From: Reticulitermes speratus
Taxonomy: Eukaryota; Arthropoda; Insecta; Blattodea; Rhinotermitidae
Length of the DNA stretch: 64,000 nucleotides
NCBI GenBank assembly: GCA_021186555.1
Contig: JAJKFL010000006.1
Coordinates: 46,262,138 to 46,326,137 of the forward strand
Direction: 5' to 3'
Position 1 is the stretch's first letter, and each line of letters starts with the position of its first letter. Shown here piece by piece: positions 45,450 to 58,539 of the stretch. The notes below the pieces were generated by a model that was not told where the DNA came from, did not search any database, and worked only from the letters and a program-made list of their open reading frames with translations. A program made the translations under genes and the position numbers.

Positions 45450-45827
45450 CATCCATAACAAAAGTACAGGCTTCCCTGCGAAGATTTTTACGAAACTCAC
45501 AAACGCTCAACAGCATTTATTTTGACGCAGTGGGTCCAAACGTCCAGCACTTTGTGCTAGTTCTAGAACATGATACTTTGCGCTCTGTAAAGTAAGAACC
45601 AGGCTATCGACCTCGGAGTCCTGGGATCTGATCCAGTAGCGTGCCAACATCTCTTACGTATATAAATCGACAATGCAGGAACTGCGAGACATCAAACCCT
45701 ACAAACTGCCCTTCTCTAGGCTCGAAGGCGTAAGTTTCAGATAAAGAAATAGAGCGACCGTAAATTGAGTTAATTCCCAAACAAATTATATTACTAAAAA
45801 TGTTACACTATTAGAATAAAGCGAGGT
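45450..45827. other. Spacer, no gene seen
   Basis: Contains AGATTTTTACGAAACTCACA, a variant of the interspersed motif noted at 21300 and 47140. Otherwise unique. Confidence 0.5.
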
Positions 45828-45839
45828 TAGCTACAATAC

Positions 45840-46243
45840 CTCGGTGGACTAGTGGTTAGCGTGCTCGCCACTGGACCCAAGGTTCGCGGGTTCGATCCCG
45901 ACCGAGGTCGATGGATTTTTAAGGGTGATAAAAATCCGTAGCACAACTTCCTTCGGAGGGGAAGTAAAGCCGTCGGTCCCATGTCGTAGATTTACGGCAT
46001 GTAAAAGAACCTTACGGGCATGAATAAAAATGTTTCGTAAGCCAAATTGCCTCCATTTCTCACCCAAGTCTCCTGACTGCCTGTCAGATGGCTCTGGCGG
46101 GCACATCAGGATCGATAGAACACTAGCGCGGCCAGTTGACCAGTCACCACGAATGCGCACGACTTAGTAACCTCGAAAAGAGGAGGCAAGAGGAGGCCCG
46201 AGCTGTTGAGCCATGATTATTATTATTATTATTATTATTATTA
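45840..46243 (+). mobile_element. Intact tRNA-derived SINE with 12-bp target duplication
   Basis: A 404-bp element flanked by TAGCTACAATAC (45828-45839 and 46244-46255, perfect). The head has an A box (GGACTAGTGGTTAG), a B box (GGTTCGATCCC) and a seven-pair acceptor-like stem (CCTCGGT ... ACCGAGG). The body ends GAGCTGTTGAGCCATG, followed by (ATT)n. The perfect duplication and intact promoter suggest recent retroposition. It is not a tRNA gene because it continues into a 330-bp body. Confidence 0.88.
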
Positions 46244-46397
46244 TAGCTACAATACTTATTGTGACGATTCCACATCACTGTCCAGAACCACCTTGTTCAG
46301 TTCAGAAACGTAACACAAAGACGTAGACCGTCAGGACGACGTCGGGCGTCATGACTGTCACAGTACGTCGCCTCGTGGAAAGTAGCATTCTCGGTAA

Positions 46398-46655
46398 GGT
46401 AAATTTACCCTATAACCGGCCATGTTGGCCCAGAGGGGGGGTAGAGGTATAGCTGTACTCTTTCTTTAACCTCGGCGCTAGATGGAGGTGGGTGGTCAAC
46501 GTCACGCCTCGGCCGCTTTACCCCCGGGAATGTCCCGGTACCCATTGAACAGGAGGCTGGGTAGGCTCCAAGACCGGTCTGGACGGATGCTGAAAAATCT
46601 GTCCGACAACGGAATTCGATCCCCGGACCGTCCAGCTCGTAGCCCGGTGACTCTC
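46398..46655 (-). mobile_element. tRNA-derived SINE fragment, minus strand
   Basis: Closely related to 7731-8004: GGTACCGGGACATTCCCGGG then GGTAAAGCGGCCGAGGC on the minus strand, ending TTATAGGGTAAATTTACCTT. A B-box region (GGGGATCGAATTCC) is present. The A box is lost by truncation at about 46655. Confidence 0.75.
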
Positions 46656-46659
46656 AAAA

Positions 46660-48036
46660 TACACACGCAACTGTCCAACTGTCTGCCTTCGTACTTAACA
46701 TAATGAGTCTTTTCACGGTACGTCATCGCAGCAGTCTAATTATCAACGAAACAGTAATTATCCCTGCCTACGGTATGTCGTACAGTTTGTTTGACCTCGT
46801 TAAGACCTTACAAATTTTAAGTATCTGGCCATGAACAAACACTTTACATACGAAGTTACTTCATAACACTGTTCTGACCTTTACATGTCAACAAACAGAG
46901 ATTGCCTGACGATATAATACGGAATTCCGAAACATAATGGTTCTTACGTCATGTATCGATACGTAATAACTATATTTGAAGTAATATTTTCTAAATTTTA
47001 CAACAGAACCGTCTTTCCAAAATTCACTACATTACAGCATTATGTGCAAATGTATTACACCGAATTTCATTAAAATCGTAAAATAAACTGATATTTCTTT
47101 ACTCCTGTGGCTAAAGTACAGCTTTCACTGCTTCGATTTTCATGAAATTCACAATCGCTTTACAATTTTTTTTTCTCGACATTCCCTATACCGATATTAT
47201 CGATATCGGAAGAAATATATGCAAAAACACGGACCCCAATTAATTTTACGCCTGTAAGTGAAATGCGTCTTTCGCTACAGAGATTTTCACGAAACTCGTA
47301 TATGCTAAATGGTATTACGTCAAGGTCTCCTATAGCGAAGACTAATCAAATCGGACGAAAAATGTAGAAAATAGACGTAACATTTTGTTTATGATATTAA
47401 GTGAAGTTTGAGTGCCACTGATGCGATTTTCACGAAAATCATTCCCGGTCGATATGCTTCCATTCTCGGAACCATGTCTCACATCCTTCCTTCATAATTC
47501 TATTAATAGTTTCAGCCCGAATTTAATCCGCATAATATTTTTAAAATAAATTCCTGTCTGACAGAAAACACACTGCGTCCATATTACAAAGCACAATCTT
47601 CTATCTCCGTCTATTGAAACAAACACTTAATTCTCATAATCACAGGAAGCAAAAGACGTTAGCAGGGTAAAGTAGAGCTCGAAGTGGAAATGTTGGTAAC
47701 CGGAAAGGTAGGAAATACCTTTTACAGAGCGTGAATTGACTGCGTTTCTCATTAAGTCGGATCTCTGTTATTTGTATTGTATCAAATGGAACAATCTTGC
47801 GGTGCGTTTCGGTCAAATTCGGGCAGTGGTGTTAAGGACCGTCTGTGGATTTTATGGGATGTCCGAAAAACCATTAGGCTTAAAAGTGCTTCCTTTTGTT
47901 TCACTTTAATCTTATAATAAAATAAATTGCTGGGAACAGGACTCGAACAGTGAGACTGAATTGGCAGTGACGTCTGAACGTCTGAACGTGAGCATTTGTG
48001 GAAGGAAGAAGTAACATGTTCTGTCCACCTATCTCG
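46660..48036. other. Long spacer with interspersed-repeat fragments, no gene
   Basis: About 47080-47560 has several tandem-like recurrences of GATTTTCATGAAATTCAC, GATTTTCACGAAACTCGTA and GATTTTCACGAAAATCAT. It is an old interspersed repeat, or several nested copies, also seen at 21300, 41935 and 54060. No open frame of note. Confidence 0.5.
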
Positions 48037-49265
48037 TTTAAAGCCTAGTGGTTACTATATATACCACCACGTTTAACATTCAAAAACTCTACGTTCTGCC
48101 CACACAGTGTATTTATGGGTTTTGTGTGGATCTCAGAACAAACAGCGATTATTTCACTGTACAGCATTAACTGACTGGTTTGTATAACTGAGACGGAGTG
48201 TGTTTACTGCGCGGTACGGACTGTATTTATGTGTTTTGTGTGGATCTCAGAACAAACAGCGATTATTTCACTGTACAACATTAACTGACTGGTTTGTATA
48301 ACTGAGACGGAGTGTGTTTACTGCGCGGTACGGACTGTATTTATGTGTTTTGTGTGGATCTCAGAACAAACAGCGATTATTTCACTGTACAACATTAACT
48401 GACTGGTTTGTATAACTGAGACGGAGTGTGTTTACTGCGCGGTACGGACTGTATTTATGTGTTTTGTGTGGATCTCAGAACAAACAGCGATTATTTCACT
48501 GTACAACATTAACTGACTGGTTTGTATAACTGAGACAGAGTGTGTTTACTGCGCGGTACGGACTGTATTTATGTGTTTTGTGTGGATCTCAGAACAAACA
48601 GCGATTATTTCACTGTACAACATTAACTGACTGGTTTGTATAACTGAGACAGAGTGTGTTTACTGCGCGGTACGGACTGTATTTATGTGTTTTGTGTGGA
48701 TCTCAGAACAAACAGCGATTATTTCACTGTACAACATTAACTGACTGGTTGTATAACTGAGACAGAGTGTGTTTACTGCGCGGTACGGACTGTATTTATG
48801 TGTTTTGTGTGGATCTCGGAACAAACAGCGATTATTTCACTCTACAGCATTAACTGACTGGTTTGTATAACTGAGACGGAGTGTGTTTACTGCGCGGTAC
48901 GAACTGTATTTATGTGTTTTGTGTGGATCTCAGAACAAACAGCGATTATTTCACTGTACAACATTAACTGACTGGTTTGTATAACTGAGACGGAGTGTGT
49001 TTACTGCGCGGTACGGACTGTATTTATGTGTTTTGTGTGGATCTCGGAACAAACAGCGATTATTTCACTGTACAGCATTAACTGACTGGTTTGTATAACT
49101 GAGACGGAGTGTGTTTACTGCGCGGTACGGACTGTATTTATGTGTTTATTGTGGATCTCAGAACAAACAGCGATTATTTCACTGTACAACATTAACTGAC
49201 TGGTTTGTGTAACTGAGACGGAGTGTGTTTACTGCGCGGTACGAACTGAGTCTTTATATGTAATT
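48037..49265 (+). repeat. 114-bp satellite cassette, copy 3
   Basis: Leader AAAGCCTAGTGGTTACTATA ... ACGTTCTGCCCACACAGTG (48040-48108), ten 114-bp units (48109-49240) and trailer GAACTGAGTCTTTATATGTA then ATT. Small unit variants include GAGACAGAG in three consecutive units, showing local unit duplication. Confidence 0.92.
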
Positions 49266-49910
49266 CATGTAAAATTCAGTCTTCAGACTGCTAGTATGAC
49301 ATGTCACAGTCCTTGTCTGATTGTCCTTATGGTGCCACTTATCTTTCCGTGTGCCAATGTTATGTGTTGTGAGGAAGTCTTCTGCTCAGAGCATGGTGGC
49401 AGCCTGTTCCTATACCAAGCGTCGCAACCCGTCAGACTGTCATATCTTACATGAAAGTTGCTTAAAGTTTGTGCAAAGAGTTGTGCTTTCCACGATTGTA
49501 ACTTGTGTCCCAATATTTCTATAGAGGACCTGACGAAGATATCACAAGTAATGGCCAGGAAAACCGGTAACATATCCATGATTCGAGCTGGTAACTTAAC
49601 GAGTATGTCTACAGCTTCACCGCTATACCGGCTTAAATTATACTCGATTTATTGAAATTATTGTAATGTGTATGTAGGATTCAAAATATTTTATGTAATT
49701 TCCCAATTGAATAGTTGAGATAACTGTGCAAACTGGCAGGTTACATTGTTTCGGCAGGCGTGGTTATGAATTGTATTGATTTAGTCGTACATGACATGTG
49801 TTAGACCGTCAGAATGTTGGGAGGAGGAAAAGCGATGTTCGATGTGGAGATACACAGGCCTGTGGAAATGATGGTGTGGAGGATGCAGCTGCAGGTTGGA
49901 ATGAGGAGCT
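49266..49910. other. Unique spacer, no gene supported
   Basis: Open frames on both strands (65-91 codons at 49304-49655) overlap each other and show no recognisable domain. Confidence 0.45.
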
Positions 49911-50613
49911 AGGCGGACTGTGGCTTATTAGCAACTGCCCCATCATAAGGCGGACTGTGGCTTATTAGCAACTGCCCCATCATAAGGCGGACTGTGGCTT
50001 ATTAGCAACTGCCCCATCATAAGGCGGACTGTGGCTTATTAGCAACTGTCCCATCATAAGGCGGACTGTGGCTTATTAGCAACTGCCCCATCATAAGGCG
50101 GACTGTGGCTTATTAGCAACTGCCCCATCATAAGGCGGACTGTGGCTTATTAGCAACTGCCCCATCATAAGGCGGACTGTGGCTTATTAGCAACTGCCCC
50201 ATCATAAGGCGGACTGTGGCTTATTAGCAACTGCCCCATCATAAGGCGGACTGTGGCTTATTAGCAACTGTCCCATCATAAGGCGGACTGTGGCTTATTA
50301 GCAACTGCCCCATCATAAGGCGGACTGTGGCTTATTAGCAACTGCCCCATCATAAGGCGGACTGTGGCTTATTAGCAACTGCCCCATCATAAGGCGGACT
50401 GTGGCTTATTAGCAACTGCCCCATCATAAGGCGGACTGTGGCTTAGTAGCAACTGCCCCATCCTAAGGCGGACTGTGGCTTATTAGCAACCGCCCCATCA
50501 TAAGGCGGACTGTGGCTTATTAGCAACTGCCCCATCATAAGGCGGACTGTGGCTTATTAGCAACTGCCCCATTATAAGGCGGACTGTGGCTTATTAGCAA
50601 CTGCCCCATCATA
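49911..50613. repeat. 37-bp minisatellite array
   Basis: Nineteen copies of a 37-bp unit (GGCGGACTGTGGCTTATTAG, CAACTGCCCCATCATAA). Single substitutions (TGTCCC near 50048 and 50269, GTAGCAAC near 50445, ATCCTAAGG near 50460) mark individual units. The two TGTCCC units are about 222 bp (six units) apart. Confidence 0.96.
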
Positions 50614-51295
50614 GATGGGATTCGCGAGCTGATCCACGGCGACTATAGCTGTCAGTTCCACAGGTAACCTTTCAGATTATCCGTTACTTTGTATTTAAGC
50701 CCTACACAAATACTACCAATTCACAACATTATCAGTAGACACGCCGCAATTTGAGAGCAGGGCGCGACGTTACCGACAGAAGGATAGGCACTTCTATGCT
50801 GCTTCATACAGTGGACTGCTATCTGGTGTAATTATCATCACCTAATCGTTCACTCACGCACTCGAAAACCAAGCACACTTTATAATGTGCGTGAATGTGA
50901 TAGTAGCTAAACAACTCCATATTTAAGAGAACTGTTCAGCAAATAACCTAGGTCAGCTGAGCCACAGTTCAGTTGTGTCCCGTCGTGTAAGTTACGTGAA
51001 GATTACGTCTTAATACCTATAACTGCCGTACTGTGGTGTATATCATTTCTGTACTTTTGTGAGCCTTTGTATGCGCTTAACTTCCCGTTCTAATATCGGC
51101 TTCTGTGCTGCGCCAGGCTCAACCTGTTAGTGACAGGTGACATGTTGGCACTGACACACATTGCTGCTTTATCTGGCTTAAGACAGGAATGTCTTTACGT
51201 CCATTTGTAGCAAGATGAATTAAAGCACGCGTCTTACGTCACTAGCTTTATAGTAAACTGTAATTGGCAAAAAATAAGCAGAACGGACTGATGCG
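50614..51295. other. Unique spacer, no gene seen
   Basis: No open frame or repeat of note. Confidence 0.5.
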
Positions 51296-53530
51296 TTAAA
51301 GCCCAGTAGTTACTATATGTACCGCCAGGTTTAACAATAAACAATTCTACGTTCTGCCCACACAGTGTATTTATGTGTTTTGTGTGGATCTCAGAACAAA
51401 CAGCGATTATTTCACTGTACAGCATTAACTGACTGGTTTGTATAACTGAGACGGAGTGTGTTTACTTCGCGGTACGGACTGTATTTATGTGTTTTGTGTG
51501 GATCTCAGAACAAACAGCGATTATTTCACTGTACAACATTAACTGACTGGTTTGTATAACTGAGACGTAGTGTGTTTACTGCGCGGTACGGACTGTATTT
51601 ATGTGTTTTGTGTGGATCTCAGAACAAACAGCGATTATTTCACTGTACAGCATTAACTGACTGGTTTGTATAACTGAGACGGAGTGTGTTTACTGCGCGG
51701 TACGGACTGTATTTATGTGTTTTGTGTGGATCTCTGAACAAACAGCGATTATTTCACTGTACAACATTAACTGACTGGTTTGTATAACTGAGACGGAGTG
51801 TGTTTACTGCGCGATACGGACTGTATTTATGTGTTTTGTGTGGATCTCAGAACAAACAGCGATTATTTCACTGTACAGCATTAACTGACTGGTTTGTATA
51901 ACTGAGACGGAGTGTGTTTACTGCGCGGTACGGACTGTATTTATGTGTTTTGTGTGGATCTCAGAACAAACAGCGATTATTTCACTGTACAACATTAACT
52001 GACTGGTTTGTATAACTGAGACGGAGTGTGTTTACTGCGCGGTACGAACTGTATTTATGTGTTTTGTGTGGATCTCAGAACAAACAGCGATTATTTCACT
52101 GTACAACATTAACTGACTGGTTTGTATAACTGAGACGGAGTGTGTTTACTGCGCGGTACGAACTGTATTTATGTGTTTTGTGTGGATCTCAGAACAAACA
52201 GCGATTATTTCACTGTACAACATTAACTGACTGGTTTGTATAACTGAGACGGAGTGTGTTTACTGCGCGGTACGGACTGTAGTTATGTGTTTTGTGTGGA
52301 TCTCAGAACAAACAGCGATTATTTCACTGTACAGCATTAACTGACTGGTTTGTATAACTGAGACGGAGTGTGTTTACTGCGCGGTACGAACTGTATTTAT
52401 GTGTTTTGTGTGGATCTCAGAACAAACAGCGATTATTTCACTGTACAACATTAACTGACTGGTTTGTATAACTGAGACGGAGTGTGTTTACTGCGCGGTA
52501 CGAACTGTATTTATGTGTTTTGTGTGGATCTCAGAACAAACAGCGATTATTTCACTGTACAACATTAACTGACTGGTTTGTATAACTGAGACGGAGTGTG
52601 TTTACTGCGCGGTACGAACTGTATTTATGTGTTTTGTGTGGATCTCAGAACAAACAGCGATTATTTCACTGTACAACATTAACTGACTGGTTTGTATAAC
52701 TGAGACGGAGTGTGTTTACTGCGCGGTACGAACTGTATTTATGTGTTTTGTGTGGATCTCAGAACAAACAGCGATTATTTCACTGTACAACATTAACTGA
52801 CTGGTTTGTATAACTGAGACGGAGTGTGTTTACTGCGCGGTACGAACTGTATTTATGTGTTTTGTGTGGATCTCAGAACAAACAGCGATTATTTCACTGT
52901 ACAACATTAACTGACTGGTTTGAATAACTGAGACGGAGTGTGTTTACTGCGCGGTACGGACTGTAGTTATGTGTTTTGTGTGGATCTCAGAACAAACAGC
53001 GATTATTTCACTGTACAACATTAACTGACTGGTTTGAATAACTGAGACGGAGTGTGTTTACTGCGCGGTACGGACTGTAGTTATGTGTTTTGTGTGGATC
53101 TCAGAACAAACAGCGATTATTTCACTGTACAGCATTAACTGACTGGTTTGTATAACTGAGACGGAGTGGTGTTTACTGCGCGGTACGAACTGTATTTATG
53201 TGTTTTGTGTGGATCTCAGAACAAACAGCGATTATTTCACTGTACAGCATTAACTGACTGGTTTGTATAACTGAGACGGAGTGTGTTTACTGCGCGGTAC
53301 GAACTGTATTTATGTGTTTTGTGTGGATCTCAGAACAAACAGCGATTATTTCACTGTACAACATTAACTGACTGGTTTGTATAACTGAGACGGAGTGTGT
53401 TTACTGCGCGGTACGAACTGTATTTATGTGTTTTGTGTGGATCTCTGAACAAACAGCGATTATTTCACTGTACAGCATTAACTGACTGGTTTGTGTAACT
53501 GAGACGGAGTGTGTTTACTGCGCGGTACGG
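51296..53530 (+). repeat. 114-bp satellite cassette, copy 4
   Basis: Leader TAAAGCCCAGTAGTTACTAT ... ACGTTCTGCCCACACAGTG (51297-51366), then about 19 units (51367-53530). The right end (GCGGTACGGTCTCTGTCTAT) is weaker than the usual trailer. CGAACT-type units are clustered in the middle and GTAGTTATG/TTTGAATAA units are adjacent, showing local duplication. Confidence 0.92.
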
Positions 53531-53699
53531 TCTCTGTCTATAATAATTATCAGTTTAAATTTATTCTTTACAAGACTAGCTTCCAGTGAATTAACAAGGA
53601 GCATAATTAGGGGCTTCACGAATTTCACTTTTCACCATGTGATGTTTGTGTGACCAAATCGATGAGAGTGAGATAGCTGGGAGTGTGCATGTATATGGT
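53531..53699. other. Short spacer
   Basis: Nothing is recognised apart from the start of the remnant that follows. Confidence 0.4.
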
Positions 53700-53960
53700 A
53701 AAGCAAAAATAGCACACGGGATTCTTGGTGGGGAAACCGCTTGGAAGGTACAGATATAAAGAGTAGAGTACAATAAAATGGACCTTAAGGAAAGAGGATG
53801 CAAGAATGTGGACTTTATTAATGTGGTTAGGGCCAGAGATCTGTTATGACATTGTAATGAGGCTTTGGAGTCTTTAAAATTCGGGGAGTTCATTAACTGG
53901 CTGGTAAAACAGTAGCTTCTAAAGATGGATCTTGCGCCATGCAGTCAGGTAGCTAGTTAG
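53700..53960 (+). pseudogene. Decayed repeat-associated coding remnant
   Basis: The plus frame reads GILGGETAWK, then YNKMDLKERGCKNVDFINVV, RARDLL, stop, NEALESLKFGEFINWLV. These fragments align by eye to the peptide family at 21722-21856 and 17571-17800 (...NIKMDLREIG..DWINL..DRDRW). It is broken by stops. The minus-strand open frame of 100 codons over it is a shadow. Confidence 0.45.
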
Positions 53961-55214
53961 TTTTTAGGTACTTTCGTAAAATTGCGAAAAGCGACAATTG
54001 GCTTTATCATGTCTGTCTGTCTTTCCGTCCGTCCGCATGGAACAACTCGGCTCCCACTGGATGGATTTTCATATAATTTGATATTTCAGTATTTTTCGAA
54101 ATTCTTTTGACAAATTCAAGTTTCTTGAAAATCTGACAACAATAACGGTACTTTGCATGAATATCTACGTACATTTATGATAATATCTCGCTGAATTCTT
54201 CATACAGTGAGAAATGTTTCAGACAAAAGTTGTACATAAAATCAAAACACACATTTTATGTTCAATAACTTTTTGCCCAAAATCGTGCCGTTTATGAGAT
54301 AATGTGGAAAAATGTGGTACAGCCGGACAGGCCACAGATGACAATATAATACGGCGCATGCGCATTGCATGCTGGATAACAAAGGCTACAGACACACACA
54401 CAGAATATGTAATACTTATTGCTTCTCCACGGCTACAATGGTTACGTGAACGCGCCTCAGTATTACCTTATGCGTACGATTCCTCTCTTATTTGTTTTTC
54501 GGTCGCTAGGTATTTGTATTGTCTGGACGACCTTTCATTTGATTTTGTATCCTAGCAAGGAAAGGAATTTCACTCTTTCTGAAGTTTCCAGAAACTTCCT
54601 GGTGTCAAATCAGATTTTGTAAATACCGGGGTTTTTTGTCGGGGATGAATCAGCCGGAATAAAAAGCTGATCATCCACTCGCTTTTATATCAGTCACTAG
54701 GAATGCATGGAGATATATCTCCACTACCTTATATCTTTTCTTAGCGTGATTCTTATTTAAATACAAGGATTCTTAATTGTATATGAAATTCCTACTGTCA
54801 GTAGGCGAAACAAAATTCTCGGCGCCGTAATTTTGAAGGCACAGTTCAAATTATGCCCATTTCTACGTAAACACCTCGAAACATTACGTCAGCAGTCCGA
54901 TATAGCGCAAAAAAACACCAATATGTCACTTTTACCCGGAGTATTGCATTCCTATAAATCCACGTATAACCCATATAATGCAATAATGGTGTTCGGAATT
55001 CTGTGGCTTCAAACTAATGCCCCTACGCAGAGCATGTTTCCTGTGGACCGAATATTCGATACGGCGGCCCGCTGTATCATACATAGCTCACAGTACTGCT
55101 GGAAATACAGACATTTATAAAGGACGTTACCATCACAATAACCTGCGTTTTGACGTCAGTGCTTCTACGAGTACATGAGTATTGAAACCGTCTTTAGAAT
55201 AATGCATTAACCCT
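53961..55214. other. Spacer with interspersed-repeat fragment, no gene
   Basis: About 53975-54310 is a copy of an interspersed repeat (GCGAAAAGCGACAATTGGCT, GTCTGTCTGTCTTTCCGTCC, GGATTTTCATATAATTTGAT) that I recall as common in cockroach and termite DNA. A plus frame of 95 codons at 54833 has no recognised domain. Confidence 0.5.
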
Positions 55215-56320
55215 ATAAAGCACAGTGGTTACTATATGTACCACCAGGTTTAACATTCAATAATTCTACGTTCTGCCCACACAGTATATTTATGTGTTTT
55301 GTGTGGATCTCAGAACAAACAGCGATTATTTCACTGTACAGCATTAACTGACTGGTTTGTATAACTGAGACGGAGTGTGTTTACTGCGCGGTACGGACTG
55401 TATTTATGTGTTTTGTGTGGATCTCAGAACAAACAGCGATTATTTCACTGTACAGCATTAACTGATTGGTTTGTATAACTGAGACGGAGTGTGTTTACTG
55501 CGCGGTACGGACTGTATTTATGTGTTTTGTGTGGATCTGAGAACAAACAGCGATTATTTCACTGTACAACATTAACTGACTGGTTTGTATAACTGAGACG
55601 GAGTGTGTTTACTGCGCGGTACGGACTGTATTTATGTGTTTTGTGTGGATCTCAGAACAAACAGCGATTATTTCACTGTACAGCATTCACTGATTGGTTT
55701 GTATAACTGAGACGGAGTGTGTTTACTGCGCGGTACGGACTGTATTTATGTGTTTTGTGTGGATCTCAGAACAAACAGCGATTATTTCACTGTACAGCAT
55801 TAACTGACTGGTTTGTATAACTGAGACGGAGTGTGTTTACTGCGCGGTACGGACTGTATTTATGTGTTTTGTGTGGATCTCAGAACAAACAGCGATTATT
55901 TCACTGTACAACATTAACTGACTGGTTTGTATAACTGAGACGGAGTGTGTTTACTGCGCGGTACGGACTGTATTTATGTGTTTTGTGTGGATCTCAGAAC
56001 AAACAGCGATTATTTCACTGTACAACATTAACTGACTGGTTTGTATAACTGAGACGGAGTGTGTTTACTGCGCGGTACGGACTGTATTTATGTTTTGTGT
56101 GGATCTCAGAACAAACAGCGATTATTTCACTGTACAACATTAACTGACTGGTTTGTATAACTGAGACGGAGTGTGTTTACTGCGCGGTACGGACTGTATT
56201 TATGTGTTTTGTATGGATCTCAGAACAAACAGCGATTATTTCACTGTACAGCATTCAGTGATTGGTTTGTATAACTGAGACGGAGTGTGTTTACTGCGCG
56301 GTACGAGCTAAATCTTTATA
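55215..56320 (+). repeat. 114-bp satellite cassette, copy 5
   Basis: Leader ATAAAGCACAGTGGTTACTA ... ACGTTCTGCCCACACAGTA (55215-55283), nine units (55284-56304) and a weak trailer (GAGCTAAATCTTTATAATTC). GATTGGTTT units occur at three separated positions, one missing TG in TTTATGTTTTG. Confidence 0.92.
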
Positions 56321-56489
56321 ATTCTGTCCAGTTTTGCCCTTCACACGTTAGCTTTGCCCCACTGCGCACAGTACTGACGAATCATATCGTTGCCCCCTGC
56401 TGTCCTGTTGCTGTCAACAAGCAGTTACCTAGAACTGAGCGCTGATTGCCCTTAATGAATAGTTCCATATTCAAATTGAAAGTTGAATA
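56321..56489. other. Short spacer
   Basis: Unique sequence leading into degenerate 36-bp units. Confidence 0.4.
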
Positions 56490-57737
56490 CTTTGAAAGTG
56501 TCACTATCCCCAACCTGCAGCTGCTCTGTGATGCATTTCGAGTATCGTGTTCATATGCAGCTGAGGTGTGTATACAAGATGTGGTCATATGCCTGAGCGC
56601 TAGTGCAATCAAGAAGTGTCATACCTCATAGGCTATGCACCAAGAACGTGCTTACGCCATGGCGCTGTGCATACAAGAGTACTATGCACTGAGCGCTGTG
56701 AACTTCCAAGAACGTGTGGTAGCCCCTGCGCTGGTCACTGCCAAGAAGTGTATATCTGAGCGCTTTGCATCCAAGAATAGTGTACTATTTCAGACGCTTG
56801 CACTAAGAAGTGTCACTAAGACTGAGCGGTCACTACAAGTAATGCATATACTATGCTGTGCTACAGAGTGTACTTATTGCTGTGAGGCTGTGAACTACAA
56901 GGGTCGGATATGCACTGAGCGCTGTGCAACTCCAAGAATGGTACCCTATCACTGAGCGCTGTGCACTACAAGATAGTGTACTATGACTGTACCCTTGGCC
57001 ATACAAAGAATTTCTTTACTGATGCGCTTGCCATACAAGAAGTGTCATATGCATCCTGTGATACAAGAAGTGTCAAGAACTAGCGCTTGTGACTACAAGA
57101 AGTGTCATATGCCTGAGCGCTGTGATACAAGAGTGTCATTGCACTGAGCGCTGTGCACTACAAGAAGTGTCACTATGACTGAGCGCTGTGACTACAAGAA
57201 GTGTCCTATGCACTGAGCGCTGTGCACTACAAGAAGTGTCACTATGACTGAGCGCTGTGCACTACAAGAAGTGTCACTATGCACTGAGCGCTGTGCACTA
57301 CAAGAAGTGTCCTATGCACTGAGCGCTGTGCACTACAAGAAGTGTCACTATGCACTGAGCGCTGTGCACTACAAGAAGTGTCACTATGCACTGAGCGCTG
57401 TGCACTACAAGAAGTGTCACTATGCACTGAGCGCTGTGCACTACAAGAAGTGTCACTATGCACTGAGCGCTGTGCACTACAAGAAGTGTCACTATGCACT
57501 GAGCGCTGTGCACTACAAGAAGTGTCACTATGCACTAGCGCTGTGCACTACAAGAAGTGTCACTATGCACTTGAGCGCTGTGCACTACAAGAAGTGTCAC
57601 TATGCACTGAGCGCTGTGCACTACAAGAAGTGTCACTATGTACTGAGCGCTGTGCACTACAAGAAGTGTCACTATGCACTGAGCGCTGTGCACTACAAGA
57701 AGTGTCACTATGTACTGAGCGCTGTGCACTACAAGAA

Positions 57738-57935
<198 letters not shown>

Positions 57936-58539
57936 AGCGCTGTGAACTACAAGAAGTGTCTCTATGCACTGAGCGCTGTGTACTACAAGAAGTGTCCTAT
58001 GCCTGAGCGCTGTGACTACAAGAAGTGTCACAGCACTGAGCGCTGTGCACTACAAGAAGAGTGTCCCATCACTGAGTGTCGTGTGACTACAAGAAGTGTC
58101 ACTATGCACTGAGCGCTGTGCACTACAAGAAGTGTCTCTATGCACTGAGCGCTGTGACTACGAAGGTGTACACTATTGCACTGAGCGCTGTCACAACAAG
58201 AATGTCACTAGTACACTGAGCGCTGTGACTACAAGAAGTGTCCTACTGCCTAGCGCTGTGACTACAAGTAGTGTCTCTAGCACGACGCTGTACACTACAA
58301 GAATTCACATGCACTGAGGCTGTGCACTACAAGAGTGTCATATGCACTGACGCTGTGCATAAAGAAGTGTTCTATGACTGAGCGCTGAGACACAAAAGTG
58401 TCTATGCACTGAGCGCTGTGACACAAATGTCACTATGCACTGAGCGCTGTGACTAACAAGAAGTGTCCTATGCACTGAGCGCTGTGAACTTCTAAGAAGT
58501 GTCATATGCACTAGCTGCTTGCACTACAAGAAGATCATG

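Noticed and set aside
45840-45908. Functional tRNA gene
   Set aside because: The tRNA-like head is continuous with a SINE body, tail and target duplication.
49515-49570. Another hammerhead-like motif (GACCTGACGAAGATATCAC)
   Set aside because: CTGACGA is present, but no GAAA follows at the right distance with a pairing stem II.
54833-55120. 95-codon plus-strand gene candidate
   Set aside because: No recognised domain. It is surrounded by decayed repeats.
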